Assembly (NCBI GenBank): GCA_964619675.1
Contig: CAZUEO010000004.1
Location: forward strand, 55,019 to 119,018
Direction: 5' to 3'
From: JAPLMW01 sp964619675
GTDB taxonomy: Bacteria; Planctomycetota; Phycisphaerae; Sedimentisphaerales; UBA12454
DNA: 64,000 nt
Positions 1 through 8,700 of the stretch are shown here, in pieces (position 1 is the first letter of the stretch; each line of letters opens with the position of its first letter). Under the pieces are notes generated by a model. It worked only from the letters and a program-made list of their open reading frames with translations. It ran no database searches and was not told the origin of the DNA. The position numbers and the translations under genes were made by a program.

Positions 1-2
1 AT

Positions 3-188
3 ATCTATACCGACGGAAGAAACAACTTCAGGGATTTCGCGGTGTTTGCGCAATACTGGATGAGAGATGATTGCGCGATATATAACTATTACTGCGACTG
101 GGCGGATCTGAACTTTGACGGCTCTGTAGATATCGATGACCTTATCGTGCTTATGAGCTATTGGCTCCAGTCAGGGATATATGAGTAG
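3..188 (+). CDS. C-terminal end of a secreted protein with a dockerin-like domain (partial)
   Basis: An open frame enters from the left edge and stops with TAG at 186-188, giving 61 residues. It contains two segments with the dockerin type I / EF-hand-like pattern: an Asp/Asn-rich loop followed by a hydrophobic helix ending in YW. The first is NNFRDFAVFAQYW; the second is DLNFDGSVDIDDL followed by a YWLQ end. The same kind of tail closes the beta-helix protein at 44395-46527, so this is a house-style C-terminus of exported proteins in this genome. Planctomycetes carry many such tails without a classical cellulosome, and their partner is unknown. The catalytic or structural part lies outside the window, so no function can be given. 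Confidence 0.75.
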   Translation: MYTDGRNNFRDFAVFAQYWMRDDCAIYNYYCDWADLNFDGSVDIDDLIVLMSYWLQSGIYE

Positions 189-545
189 GGCGGAGTTATC
201 AAAATAGCTTATAATGAACCGGATTCTTTCTGGGATGCCGCAATGGTGATTTGGATTTACAAGATGATGTTATCCTTACCGTTTTTTGGGAAGGAAGACC
301 CGCCGTGAAACGGCGGGCTAAATGTTTACAGATTACCCCTCATTTACATTCGGGGCTCCGTGGATTCGAAATTCAACACCGCCCCGATGAAGTAGTTTTA
401 AGGAAACACCCCAGTTAGATAGCTAAAGCATCACCAAGCAGCTAACTAACGCATCTAACGGGGCAAGCGGGGTAAACCTTCTTTATTAGACTTTAATTCA
501 CACATCATTCAGCACTGCGAAGTCACCGTCCGTCTTCGCCAAGGG
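189..545. other. Hairpin-rich intergenic region
   Basis: There is no convincing gene here. Three inverted repeats are visible: 299-317 (CCCGCCGT/ACGGCGGG around GAA), a 6-bp CGGGGC/GCCCCG pair around 352-386, and the longer palindrome at 409-463 listed separately. Frame 2 at 242-300 reads a short dockerin-like string (RNGDLDLQDD...TVFW), which may be a decayed second dockerin module. This is weak. None of the stems is followed by a T-run, so they are better seen as REP-like elements than as terminators. Confidence 0.5.
409..463. repeat. Palindromic repeat, CCCC..GTTAGAT/ATCTAAC..GGGG type
   Basis: The left arm is CCCC-A-GTTAGAT (409-420) and the right arm is ATCTAAC-GGGG (453-463), leaving a single unpaired A. 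The centre holds two AGCTAA copies. A second element at 1637-1680 has the same architecture, with TGAGAT/ATCTCA in place of TTAGAT/ATCTAA, and both are followed closely by a GGGGTAAAC string. The paired change in both arms suggests a conserved folded element with a variable centre. Confidence 0.55.
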
Positions 546-1127
546 CTACGCCGAGACTTGTGGGAAGTTCAAGACAGCAAACTCAGCGTGATAAATTTTG
601 GCGGCCTGGTCATAGGCTTTTGCGGCATCTATTTCATTATCAAAAAAGCCAAGATGCTCACGAGTGCCGTTGTGAGTTATAGTAGCCCGCCATCTGCCGC
701 CATCGCGTTTGACGCCTTTATATATGGAACTGCCTAAGCCGGGGACCTTTGCCCTGTTGGCGGCGTTCTGGGCAGGTGTGGCAAACCTTAAATTCGCCTT
801 TCGATTGTCAAGGCCATTGCGATTTTTGTGGTCAATAATAGAGCCGGCAGGGGCCTGCAAAATTAGCCTGTGCATATTTATCGTTATGTGCCTGCCGTTT
901 TCACGCACAGACCGCACAGCATAGAAAGTATTACGGTGCTTTTTCGCATACCAGTCGAATTTGTTCAGCTCTTCGAAATCCTGCGGGTCAACGATGGCAA
1001 ATTTGTCCTGCGTAAGCGGGATTAGCCGAAATTCAAAACCATAGTTGCGTTTTCGGTAGCGCAGCAAAAAGGCGACGCCGATGTGTTCCAAAATGTTCGG
1101 AACTTTAATGGGAAGGTTTAGGTACAT
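546..1127 (-). CDS. HNH endonuclease-like protein with AP2 DNA-binding domain
   Basis: The protein has 193 residues. The middle (about 60-120) carries an HNH_3-type core: a MHRLIL stretch, then IDHKNRNGLDNRKANLR, matching the H-N-H pattern of homing-type nucleases. The C-terminal 60 residues form an AP2 domain (YKGVKR...RWRATI, then HLGFFDNEIDAAKAYD and a closing NFP). HNH-AP2 proteins are typical free-standing homing-endonuclease-like genes of phages and bacteria. They nick or cut DNA and recognise it through the AP2 module. The ATG at 1127 follows a GGGAG ribosome site 8 bases upstream. The gene is alone in a repeat-rich gap, which fits a selfish or decaying mobile gene. Whether it is active is unknown. 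Confidence 0.85.
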   Translation of the reverse strand: MYLNLPIKVPNILEHIGVAFLLRYRKRNYGFEFRLIPLTQDKFAIVDPQDFEELNKFDWYAKKHRNTFYAVRSVRENGRHITINMHRLILQAPAGSIIDHKNRNGLDNRKANLRFATPAQNAANRAKVPGLGSSIYKGVKRDGGRWRATITHNGTREHLGFFDNEIDAAKAYDQAAKIYHAEFAVLNFPQVSA

Positions 1128-1153
1128 AGCTGGCTCCCGTAAAAAATTGAAAA

Positions 1154-1184
1154 TTGAAAATTTGTGGAGTCCGCCTTAGGCGGA
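1154..1184. repeat. Dispersed repeat (GAAAATTTGTGG + CCGCC/GGCGG), copy 1
   Basis: ATTGAAAATTTGTGGAG is followed by the palindrome TCCGCC-TTA-GGCGGA (1170-1184). The same arrangement recurs at 1727-1756 and 17674-17704, with small changes that keep the palindrome largely pairable. Confidence 0.6.
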
Positions 1185-1557
1185 GTTATTTTAAATCTTA
1201 AATTCATTTCACCTTTCTACTCTCTATTCCCGACTTTCTATGTTGCCTTTTTCGAAAATCGACAATCGAAATTTGACCACAATCAAAAATGAAAATGGAT
1301 ATTCGAAAGTCGAAAATCGAACATTACAAATAAAAGCGCTAATTTTTCAAACTCTCGACTTTCGATTCTCGACTTTTTATGTTGCCTTTTTCGACTTCAA
1401 ATTCTTCATTTTTCAATCTTCATTCTTCAATTTTCAATATATAAGCCCCTCCGTATTACCTGAAAAGTTGCGCGTTTTAGTAAAAAAATCGGCAAAAATT
1501 CCGGGGTCAAAATTCATAAGTCCTTGTCAGAAAAGGGACCAATTTTTTTGAGATTTT

Positions 1558-1589
1558 CAAAACGCGCACGTTTTTTTTTGCGCGTTTTG
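1558..1589. repeat. 11-bp perfect inverted repeat with T-rich loop
   Basis: The left arm CAAAACGCGCA (1558-1568) pairs with TGCGCGTTTTG (1579-1589); the loop is mostly T. No T-run follows either arm, so an intrinsic terminator is unlikely. GCGCGTTTT also occurs at about 1470, which would allow an alternative long-range pairing with the 1559-1567 arm. Confidence 0.55.
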
Positions 1590-1636
1590 GAAAAAAATTG
1601 AAGCCACAGAGGATATAAAAAGTATGGTTTTAGCCA

Positions 1637-1680
1637 CCCCGATGAGATAAATCTCGCCTGCGGGCGGACATCTCACGGGG
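1637..1680. repeat. Palindromic repeat, CCCG..TGAGAT/ATCTCA..CGGGG type
   Basis: The left arm CCCG-A-TGAGAT pairs with ATCTCA-CGGGG, and a small inner CGCC/GGGCGG stem lies between them. It is the sister element of 409-463 (see that entry). Confidence 0.5.
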
Positions 1681-1726
1681 TAAACTCCGAACCGAAGGCA
1701 GCAACTGATTCCAATTAAAAAATGAA

Positions 1727-1756
1727 GATTGAAAATTTGCGGAACGCCTTTGGTGG
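1727..1756. repeat. Dispersed repeat (GAAAATTTG + CGCC/GGTGG), copy 2
   Basis: GATTGAAAATTTGCGGAA is followed by CGCCTTTGGTGGG, a slightly degraded version of the palindrome in the copies at 1154 and 17674. Confidence 0.5.
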
Positions 1757-1974
1757 GAAATTTTAGGGGTTCAATTTTTCATTTTCGCAGGGGTTTCGCT
1801 GTTTTTGTATTTTCTCCCGCACTATCGCGGTTTATTTTTATCCGGCTCTTATAACCGATAACTTATCACTTGTGCACTTTTGCTCAACGTTTATTATTGG
1901 ATAGACGGCAATAAAGGCCATAAAATCAAATAAAGAAATTGGCTATAACCTGCCCCAATCCTATATTTTGATTG

Positions 1975-2004
1975 CTACCAAATTACTACCAAACGGCTAC
2001 CAAA
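1975..2004. promoter_or_regulatory. Three CTACCAAA direct repeats at exact 11-bp spacing
   Basis: CTACCAAA occurs at 1975-1982, 1986-1993 and 1997-2004, each start 11 bp after the last, which places them on the same helix face. The last copy ends 4 bp before the TTGACA of the putative gyrA promoter. This geometry suits a cooperative activator or repressor. The array could instead be a recombination-site remnant. Confidence 0.4.
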
Positions 2005-2008
2005 TTTC

Positions 2009-2036
2009 TTGACAATAAAACGCTATCAGGTAAACT
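2009..2036 (+). promoter_or_regulatory. Putative sigma-70-type promoter of gyrA-holA
   Basis: TTGACA at 2009-2014 is followed after 16 bp by TAAACT at 2031-2036 (4 of 6 consensus bases). This gives a leader of about 65 bases before the gyrA ATG. The -35 box is perfect and the -10 box weak. Confidence 0.45.
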
Positions 2037-2107
2037 TAATCAATTCAGAATTGTTGTAAATTTTCAACTTTAGCGATAAATTATAACTAATCGCCAGAAA
2101 AGGACTT

Positions 2108-4750
2108 ATGGCTGAGACACAGGAGCCAAAAAAGGCCGAACGAATAGAAGATATACGAATCCTCGAAGAGATGAAGAATTCGTATATGAATTACGCGATG
2201 AGCGTAATAGTTTCGCGTGCTTTGCCAGACGTTCGTGACGGCCTCAAGCCATCCCAAAGACGAATCCTTGTTGCGATGAATGACCTTAATTTAGGCCCTC
2301 GCAGCAAGCACAGAAAATGCGCAAAAATCGTCGGCGATACGGGTGGCAATTATCATCCTCACGGCGACCAGGCCACCTACGGCACATTAGTCAGGCTCGG
2401 CCAGGACTGGAATATGCGGCATTGTCTCGTCGACCCGCAGGGCAATTTCGGCAGCATTGACAACGACCCGCCTGCGGCGATGAGATATACAGAGGCGAGA
2501 ATGTCTGCTGAAGCGATGGAGATGCTCGATGATTTGAACCGTGATACGGTTGATTTTGTGCCGAACTATGATGAGACGCGGACTGAGCCGACGGTTTTAC
2601 CTTCAAGATTTCCCAATCTGCTTATTAACGGCTCCACGGGCATTGCGGTTGGTATGGCGACGAATCTTCCGCCTCACAATCTTGGCGAGGTCTGCCAGGC
2701 TTTGCTGCTTGTAATAAAGGACCCGAACTGCGGGTTTAAAGATATAATGAAGGTATTGCAGGGGCCGGATTTCCCGACCGGCGGGATAATCTGCGGCGTA
2801 AAGGGTATCAGGCAGGCTTATTCGACCGGCAAAGGTCATTTAACTGTCAGGGGCAAGGTCGATATTGAGGAAAACAAAAAGGGCCGCAAGGTTATCATCA
2901 TTACCGAAATTCCTTATATGGTTGTGAAGACTGCGATCGTTTCAAAGATCGCTGAGCTTGTTGAGGCAGGCACCTTGCCTGAAGTTTCAGACGTCCGAGA
3001 TGAGTCAGACCGCAAAGGGATGCGAATTGTTGTAGAGCTGAAAAAAGATGCTGAAGAGCAAATTGTACTTAATAAACTTTATCAATATACTCAGCTTCAA
3101 AACACTTTCGCGATTTCAAATGTCGCACTTGTAAATAACCGGCCTGAGACGCTCAATATAAAACAACTGCTTCAACTATTTATCGACCATCGCAAAGAGG
3201 TAATCCGCAGACGAAGCAGGTTCCTGCTAATCAGGTGCCGCAACAGGGCACATATCCTTGAAGGTTTAATCCTGGCGGTAAGCGATATTGACGAGATAAT
3301 AAACCTTATTAAGAAATCGCCTGACGCACCGACCGCTAAGTTAAATCTTATGAAAAAGCCGCTAAAACTGGCAGAGTCGGCAGCATTGCGAAAATTGCTG
3401 CCTGAAGAGTTTGTAAAGCGGGCAAGCGGCCAGGAACAGTTTCTTACGGGACCGCAGGCCGATGCCATTTTAAGTATGCAGTTACAAAGGCTGACCGGCC
3501 TTGAGATTGAAAAGTTAGGGCGGGAATATGCCGCTCTTGTCGAGGAGATTGAAGGCTACGAGGCGATTTTAGCTGATGAGAAACTTGTGCTTGATGAGAT
3601 TACCGAAGACCTTTACGAGCTGAATGAAAAATACGCGGACAAACGCAGGACGGTTATCGCTGAAGAGACTGAGGATATTGATATTGAAGATTTAATTGCA
3701 GAAGAGCAGGTACTTGTAACTGTCAGTCACGGCGGCTATATCAAACGTATGCCGATAGACACCTACCGCAAACAAAGCCGGGGCGGCAGAGGCGTTATCG
3801 GCTCAGATACTCGCGAGGGAGACTTTATTGAGTCGCTGTTTACGGCATCGACGCATGATTATCTGCTTATATTTACGAATCGCGGCAAATGCTACTGGCT
3901 GAAGGTCTATAACGTTCCGCAACTTTCTCGGCAGAGCAGGGGCAGAAGCATCGCAAACCTGCTGAATTTAGGCGACCAGAAAATCACCTCAATCATAAAC
4001 GTCGATAAATTCGACGAGCGAAATCTCGTGATGGCGACACGGAGTGGAACTATCAAGAAATCGGCGCTTGGCCTTTATGCGAATCCGCGAGCCAGCGGAA
4101 TCATCGCGATAAAAATTGAGCCAAGCGACGACCTTATAGGCGTAGCATTAACAAGCGGCAAAAACCATATCATTTTAGGCACAAAAGACGGTATGGCTAT
4201 CCGATTCGACGAATCACTGGCAAGACCTATGGGCAGGACGGCAAGAGGCGTAAGAGGAATCAAGCTTCGCAAGGGCGATGCTGTTGTGGATATGGTAATT
4301 GCAGAAGAGCTCGTCGCGGCGAAAGCCGCAGCCGCAGCAGGACAGGCGACACTGCTGACAGTCTGCGAAAACGGCTTTGGCAAAAGGACAACGCTTGAAG
4401 ATTACCGACCGCAGGGCAGAGGAGGAATCGGACTGATTAATATGAAAACTTCGCAGCGCAACGGCAGCGTCGTTGCACTTAAAGCGGTAAAAGACGAAGA
4501 TGATATTATGGTTATGACGGCAAATGGAATTATTATCCGCACCGGTCTTGAAGGAATACGCGAAATCGGCAGAAATACGCAGGGTGTAAGACTCATAAAA
4601 CTCGAAGAAAACGATAAAGTCGTAGCAGTCGAACGAGTTGTTAAAGAAGAAAAAGAAGAGGCGGATGAACCGCAAAGCGAGTTGCAGGAACAACCACAGC
4701 CACAAGAGAAGGCTGTTGAAGAACCGCCAGTTCAGGATGAGCAGCAGTAA
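2108..4750 (+). CDS. gyrA: DNA gyrase subunit A (type IIA topoisomerase A subunit)
   Basis: The 880-residue protein has full GyrA length. It breaks and rejoins DNA through an active-site tyrosine, here Tyr127 in AMRYTEARM, in complex with GyrB (not in this window) to introduce negative supercoils. The N-terminal breakage-reunion domain (about 20-500) is followed by a six-bladed C-terminal DNA-wrapping domain. A GyrA-box-like QSRGGRG lies near residue 555, which favours gyrase over topoisomerase IV. The tail is Glu/Gln/Pro-rich. In the quinolone-determining region, HPHGDQATYG at 83-92 has Gln and Gly where E. coli has Ser83 and Asp87. An AAAAGGA ribosome site precedes the ATG. The holA gene starts 3 bp after the stop, so the two are co-transcribed. 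Confidence 0.93.
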   Translation: MAETQEPKKAERIEDIRILEEMKNSYMNYAMSVIVSRALPDVRDGLKPSQRRILVAMNDLNLGPRSKHRKCAKIVGDTGGNYHPHGDQATYGTLVRLGQDWNMRHCLVDPQGNFGSIDNDPPAAMRYTEARMSAEAMEMLDDLNRDTVDFVPNYDETRTEPTVLPSRFPNLLINGSTGIAVGMATNLPPHNLGEVCQALLLVIKDPNCGFKDIMKVLQGPDFPTGGIICGVKGIRQAYSTGKGHLTVRGKVDIEENKKGRKVIIITEIPYMVVKTAIVSKIAELVEAGTLPEVSDVRDESDRKGMRIVVELKKDAEEQIVLNKLYQYTQLQNTFAISNVALVNNRPETLNIKQLLQLFIDHRKEVIRRRSRFLLIRCRNRAHILEGLILAVSDIDEIINLIKKSPDAPTAKLNLMKKPLKLAESAALRKLLPEEFVKRASGQEQFLTGPQADAILSMQLQRLTGLEIEKLGREYAALVEEIEGYEAILADEKLVLDEITEDLYELNEKYADKRRTVIAEETEDIDIEDLIAEEQVLVTVSHGGYIKRMPIDTYRKQSRGGRGVIGSDTREGDFIESLFTASTHDYLLIFTNRGKCYWLKVYNVPQLSRQSRGRSIANLLNLGDQKITSIINVDKFDERNLVMATRSGTIKKSALGLYANPRASGIIAIKIEPSDDLIGVALTSGKNHIILGTKDGMAIRFDESLARPMGRTARGVRGIKLRKGDAVVDMVIAEELVAAKAAAAAGQATLLTVCENGFGKRTTLEDYRPQGRGGIGLINMKTSQRNGSVVALKAVKDEDDIMVMTANGIIIRTGLEGIREIGRNTQGVRLIKLEENDKVVAVERVVKEEKEEADEPQSELQEQPQPQEKAVEEPPVQDEQQ

Positions 4751-4753
4751 TAA

Positions 4754-5725
4754 ATGCCTTCGGTCAAAAAACAAGAGGTAAAACCAATATATGTCATTGC
4801 CGGCAAGGATGAATTTCTTGTAGCAGGGCAGGCGACAAGTCTTATTGCACAGTTTCTAAAACCGGAAGAGCTTGCGATGTGTCTGTGGCGAGCGGAGGCC
4901 GATAAGGCGGCTGCGGCAGAGGTATTTGATGAGCTTAGAACTTTGCCATTTCTTGCTGAGCGGCGAGTTGTTGTTTTGACGGATGCCGATGATTTTGTAA
5001 GCAATAATCGCCAGCTTCTGGAAAAGTATTTTGAAAATCCCGCTTCAAGCGGCGTTCTTGTTCTTGCAGTAAAAAAGTGGCAGTCAAATACACGGCTTGC
5101 AAAATTGTTGCCGAAGGTCGGGCAATTGATTCAAATTGGCGAGCTGAAATCGAACGCTCTTATTTCTTATATACGCAATTATGCAAGCCGGCAGCACAAC
5201 AAGAATCTTTCCTATAACGCCGCACAAATGCTGGTTGAATTTGCAGGCGATGAGCCCGGCGTTCTGTGCAGTGAAATAGATAAACTTGCCGCCTATACAA
5301 ATACCGCAAAAGCCGTAACTGAAAAAGACATCGCGGCGGTTGTCGGGCATAACCGGATTTTCGGAGCATTTGAGGTAATAGATTCAATGACAGCGGGTGC
5401 GACGGGCAAAGCGCTTGAAAAATTGCGGTTGATGTTTGGCGCCGATAAGGGTGCCGAATATACGACTGTCGGGGCGTTTGCGTGGCATTTTCGCAGGATG
5501 TTCTCGGCTAGCGCGATGCTGGCGAAAGGACAATCGCCCGAGGTGATAGCAAAGAAATTTCGCATCTGGAACAGCGATGAATTTTTCAGGACGCTGAAAA
5601 AGATGCCGCTGGAGAAAATCGGCGGCTGTTTAAAACAGCTTGCCGAGATTGATTATGATATCAAGACCGGCAGGGCTACCGCTGAAACGGCAATTGAAGC
5701 AATGGTAGTTCAGCTTTGCGGATGA
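4754..5725 (+). CDS. holA: DNA polymerase III delta subunit
   Basis: The 323-residue product matches the HolA/DNA_pol3_delta family. An N-terminal AAA+-like domain begins with IYVIAGKDEFLV and has no functional Walker A, as usual for delta. A lid follows, and then a C-terminal helical collar domain (AFEVIDSMTAG, then FAWHFRRMF). Delta is the wrench of the clamp loader and opens the beta sliding clamp. The start follows the gyrA stop after three bases, implying translational coupling. The gene ends 4 bp before the converging stop of the minus-strand secreted protein, leaving no room for a separate terminator. Confidence 0.9.
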   Translation: MPSVKKQEVKPIYVIAGKDEFLVAGQATSLIAQFLKPEELAMCLWRAEADKAAAAEVFDELRTLPFLAERRVVVLTDADDFVSNNRQLLEKYFENPASSGVLVLAVKKWQSNTRLAKLLPKVGQLIQIGELKSNALISYIRNYASRQHNKNLSYNAAQMLVEFAGDEPGVLCSEIDKLAAYTNTAKAVTEKDIAAVVGHNRIFGAFEVIDSMTAGATGKALEKLRLMFGADKGAEYTTVGAFAWHFRRMFSASAMLAKGQSPEVIAKKFRIWNSDEFFRTLKKMPLEKIGGCLKQLAEIDYDIKTGRATAETAIEAMVVQLCG

Positions 5726-5729
5726 TAAT

Positions 5730-8700
5730 CTACTTTATAATTACTTCAATTGTTTGTCCTGCCTTTATGTCAACTTCCGTTTGGCCTGATAAAAATGGTT
5801 TCTGCATCTTAGAAATTGCGCGGTCATCGTGCTGAAAAAGCTCATATTCGAGGCGGTATCTTCCTGTGGGCAGATTAAGATTTGGTTTGGAAAAAGGAGT
5901 TTTTTTAAGATATTCCTGCGGCACCTGAAGAAAAATAAAATGTTTTTTAATCTGGGTGTTGAAGGTTGTAATAGTGTAAGGTTCTTGTGTGTCAAGGTTA
6001 ATAGCTTTACAAATCAGGTGAGCCCAGGATTTTGTTATTAATTTTTTAGCGGCGTCATCAAATATAAATTTCAAGACAGCGCTTTTTTCAAGAGCTATTT
6101 CTATTGAAACAGATTTGTCAGCTTCTATTTGAATATTATCTTTACTGAAGGTTAGAAAGCCGTCCTTAGCTGCCATGAAAGTATATTTTGCAGGGGGCAA
6201 TTTATCGTATTCAATTATGCCGTTGGCATCGGTTCTGTTTGTGTTTGGCGTCGCATTTACGTCCCGCTGCCGCGGTAGGCCGAAGAAATGCATCTCAAGG
6301 TCATTGGTCAGGCCACAGGCAGCGCCATCAAGCGGCTTTTTTGACTCTGCATCGATGACAGTTACCTGCAATTTTGCTGTTGGGTTTATGAATTTAATGT
6401 TGTTTGGCTGTTGTGAATTATCAATTTCAAAGGATTCAGATATTACCCGGAGTCCTTTGCCGATTAGTGTGAGATAGTATCTGCCGGGCTTGAGGTTTGA
6501 AAAGGTAAAGCTGCCATTTGGGTTGAGCATAGGTTGTAGATTTATATAATCCCAGTTTATCTTGTAAGTATAATTTTCATCATCGGCTATAGATTTAGGG
6601 TTCCATCTTCTTGCCATAAGCCTGAGATTTTTTTCGCCTATAAATTCAGGAGGAATTTTTCCGCTTATCGCTATCGAGCCAAAGTCGATATTTAAAGTCG
6701 TATCGGAATTGACGTCAATCTGCTGATTGTCCCGAAGCTCATCTTCAGGATTGTATGTGCGAGAAGAAAAAGTTGAAGAGACTTGCGGTTTCCTATAGTG
6801 TGTACTAACGTTATATTTACCTTTAGCCAGGCCAGTTATTTTGAAGAAACCATTGCTGTTGCTTGTATCAGATTTTGAATAATCCGAACCGCGGAAGAAT
6901 ACGTTCGCGTTGCTTAACGGCGTTTGTCCAATACAGACCTGTCCTGTAACTGTAAAGCCTTGTTCGTTGCCGAAGTCGAGGTTGATTTTTTGGCCTGGCG
7001 ATAAAATAACTTTTTTTGAGGCTGTTGTATGGCTGGAACGGTTTATAATCGGCGACATTGTATAAATACTAAGATTTCCTGCCGGCAGGTCTGACAGACA
7101 ATAATTGCCATCTGCATTTGTGACAGTGCTTTTTTCAATAAAGCCCATTTGGTGAGAATGCAAATCATATCGGCTGTTCAGGTCGCAACTTATCTTTATA
7201 CCTGCAGCCGGTTTACCATCCTTATATATTGTTCCAAAAACCTCGGCGCTTTTTTCAAGGACAATTTCATAGAGTTCTTCCTTATCATCCGGCAGAATCA
7301 GGTCTGCATCGATATAAGGAGCAAAACCAGAGGCGGTAATATAGATACCCCGTTTGCCGCTGCCTATTGTGTCGAAAGCAAATCTGCCGTTTGAATCGGT
7401 CATTGTCGTGTCTTTGTCGTCCCAGTGTTCGCCATACATTTGGAGTCTGTTTGTTTCCGAAAACCATCTTACTGAAGCACCGACAACAGGTTCGTTCTGT
7501 TCATTTACTACCGAGCCTTCGATTGCAGCGGGAGGCATCAGTTTAAAGATGATTCGATTAGGTTCATTTGAGGTTGGCAAAACTTCTACGGGATCGATGG
7601 TCAGCAGGTCGTAACCCTGTGCATAAACGGTTACGATATAACCTGCGCCAATCGGGAGAGTTTCTGAGCCGGTATCAAAAAAACCATTAGAATCATTGAA
7701 ATCATGCCCTTCTCTGCTCCATGTGGCGGAATATCCGCTGCCACGTTTTTGACTTTTACTGCTAGAGCCCAGTTTTACATTGAACTTTGAAACTGCTTTT
7801 CCAGTGGCATTGTCGATTACCTGCCCGTAAATTCTGCCTGCCTGCTGGACTTCGATTATATGTTCGTCTTTTCCGATTTCAATTTCAGGCATTATATTCG
7901 GCACAGTTTGTGACCTGATCTGAAGGACGACCTTGCCGGAAGACGGCGCGTTTTCAATGGTGAATTTACCCTCGGCGTCAGTAATAATCCGGTCTTTATA
8001 ATCACTAATATTGCTGACACCTTTAATTTCTCTTATAATTACGTTAACACCAGAAACAGGATTACCCTGACTGTTAACGACTTTGCCGTGAAGAGGTTTA
8101 GGGTTTTCAAACCTGATATTTATCTGTTTTTCAGATTCCCGGGCATCGATATTAAACGTTTCTACATAAGGCGGATACTGTGGATGAACGGCCCAGAGGA
8201 CAAGCTGGCCATTATCGATATCGATGTTTTGTAATTCGTAAAAACCATTAGCGTCAGATGTTGCTTCTATATGATTCCACATAGAACGGGATTCTGTATT
8301 TCCGACGACAGCGCCTTGTAACGGATTTCCATAAGGGTCTGTAACCCGGCCAAAAACTATAATGCCTACTTTTAATACTATGTCCAGTTTGGCGGTTTGG
8401 CCTGTAGCAGACGGCGGAAAATTAATTGTTACTGCAGAGAAGCTATCTGCTTTTACTGCCAGTGAATACTGTCCGAAATCGGGGTCAAGGCCGTCGATTT
8501 CGTAAAAGCCATTCGCATCTGTTTTCGTATCCTGATTTCTGAGCTGAAAAACTTCTACTTTTGCATTCGCGACGGGACTATCGTTTTCATCTTTTATGAA
8601 ACCGGCCACTTTGCTTGAAGGCATAAGCTCGATTTTTGTATCGATGATTTTACCCGCCACCGGCATAATGCTTATTTTTTGAGAAGCAAAGTTTTTCGCG

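Larger units (their letters stand above)
1128..2107. other. 980-bp AT-rich, repeat-rich gap upstream of gyrA
   Basis: No gene is supported. The region holds two copies of a repeat family with a CCGCC/GGCGG mini-palindrome (1154-1184 and 1727-1756), a direct repeat CGACTTTYTATGTTGCCTTTTTCGA in two parts (1231-1255 and 1370-1394), and an 11-bp perfect stem CAAAACGCGCA/TGCGCGTTTTG (1558-1589) with a further GCGCGTTTT copy at about 1470. It also holds the 1637-1680 palindrome and, at the right end, three phased CTACCAAA repeats and a promoter for gyrA. Runs of the words GAAAATC and CGACTTTCGA give it a low-complexity look. Confidence 0.6.

Noticed and set aside
1240..1551. A 103-codon frame in the gyrA upstream gap
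   Set aside because: It runs through TTC/AAA-rich word repeats, giving a Phe-rich low-complexity translation.
1128..2107. Replication origin next to gyrA
   Set aside because: No dnaA, dnaN or gyrB neighbours and no cluster of TTATCCACA-type boxes; AT-richness comes from word repeats.
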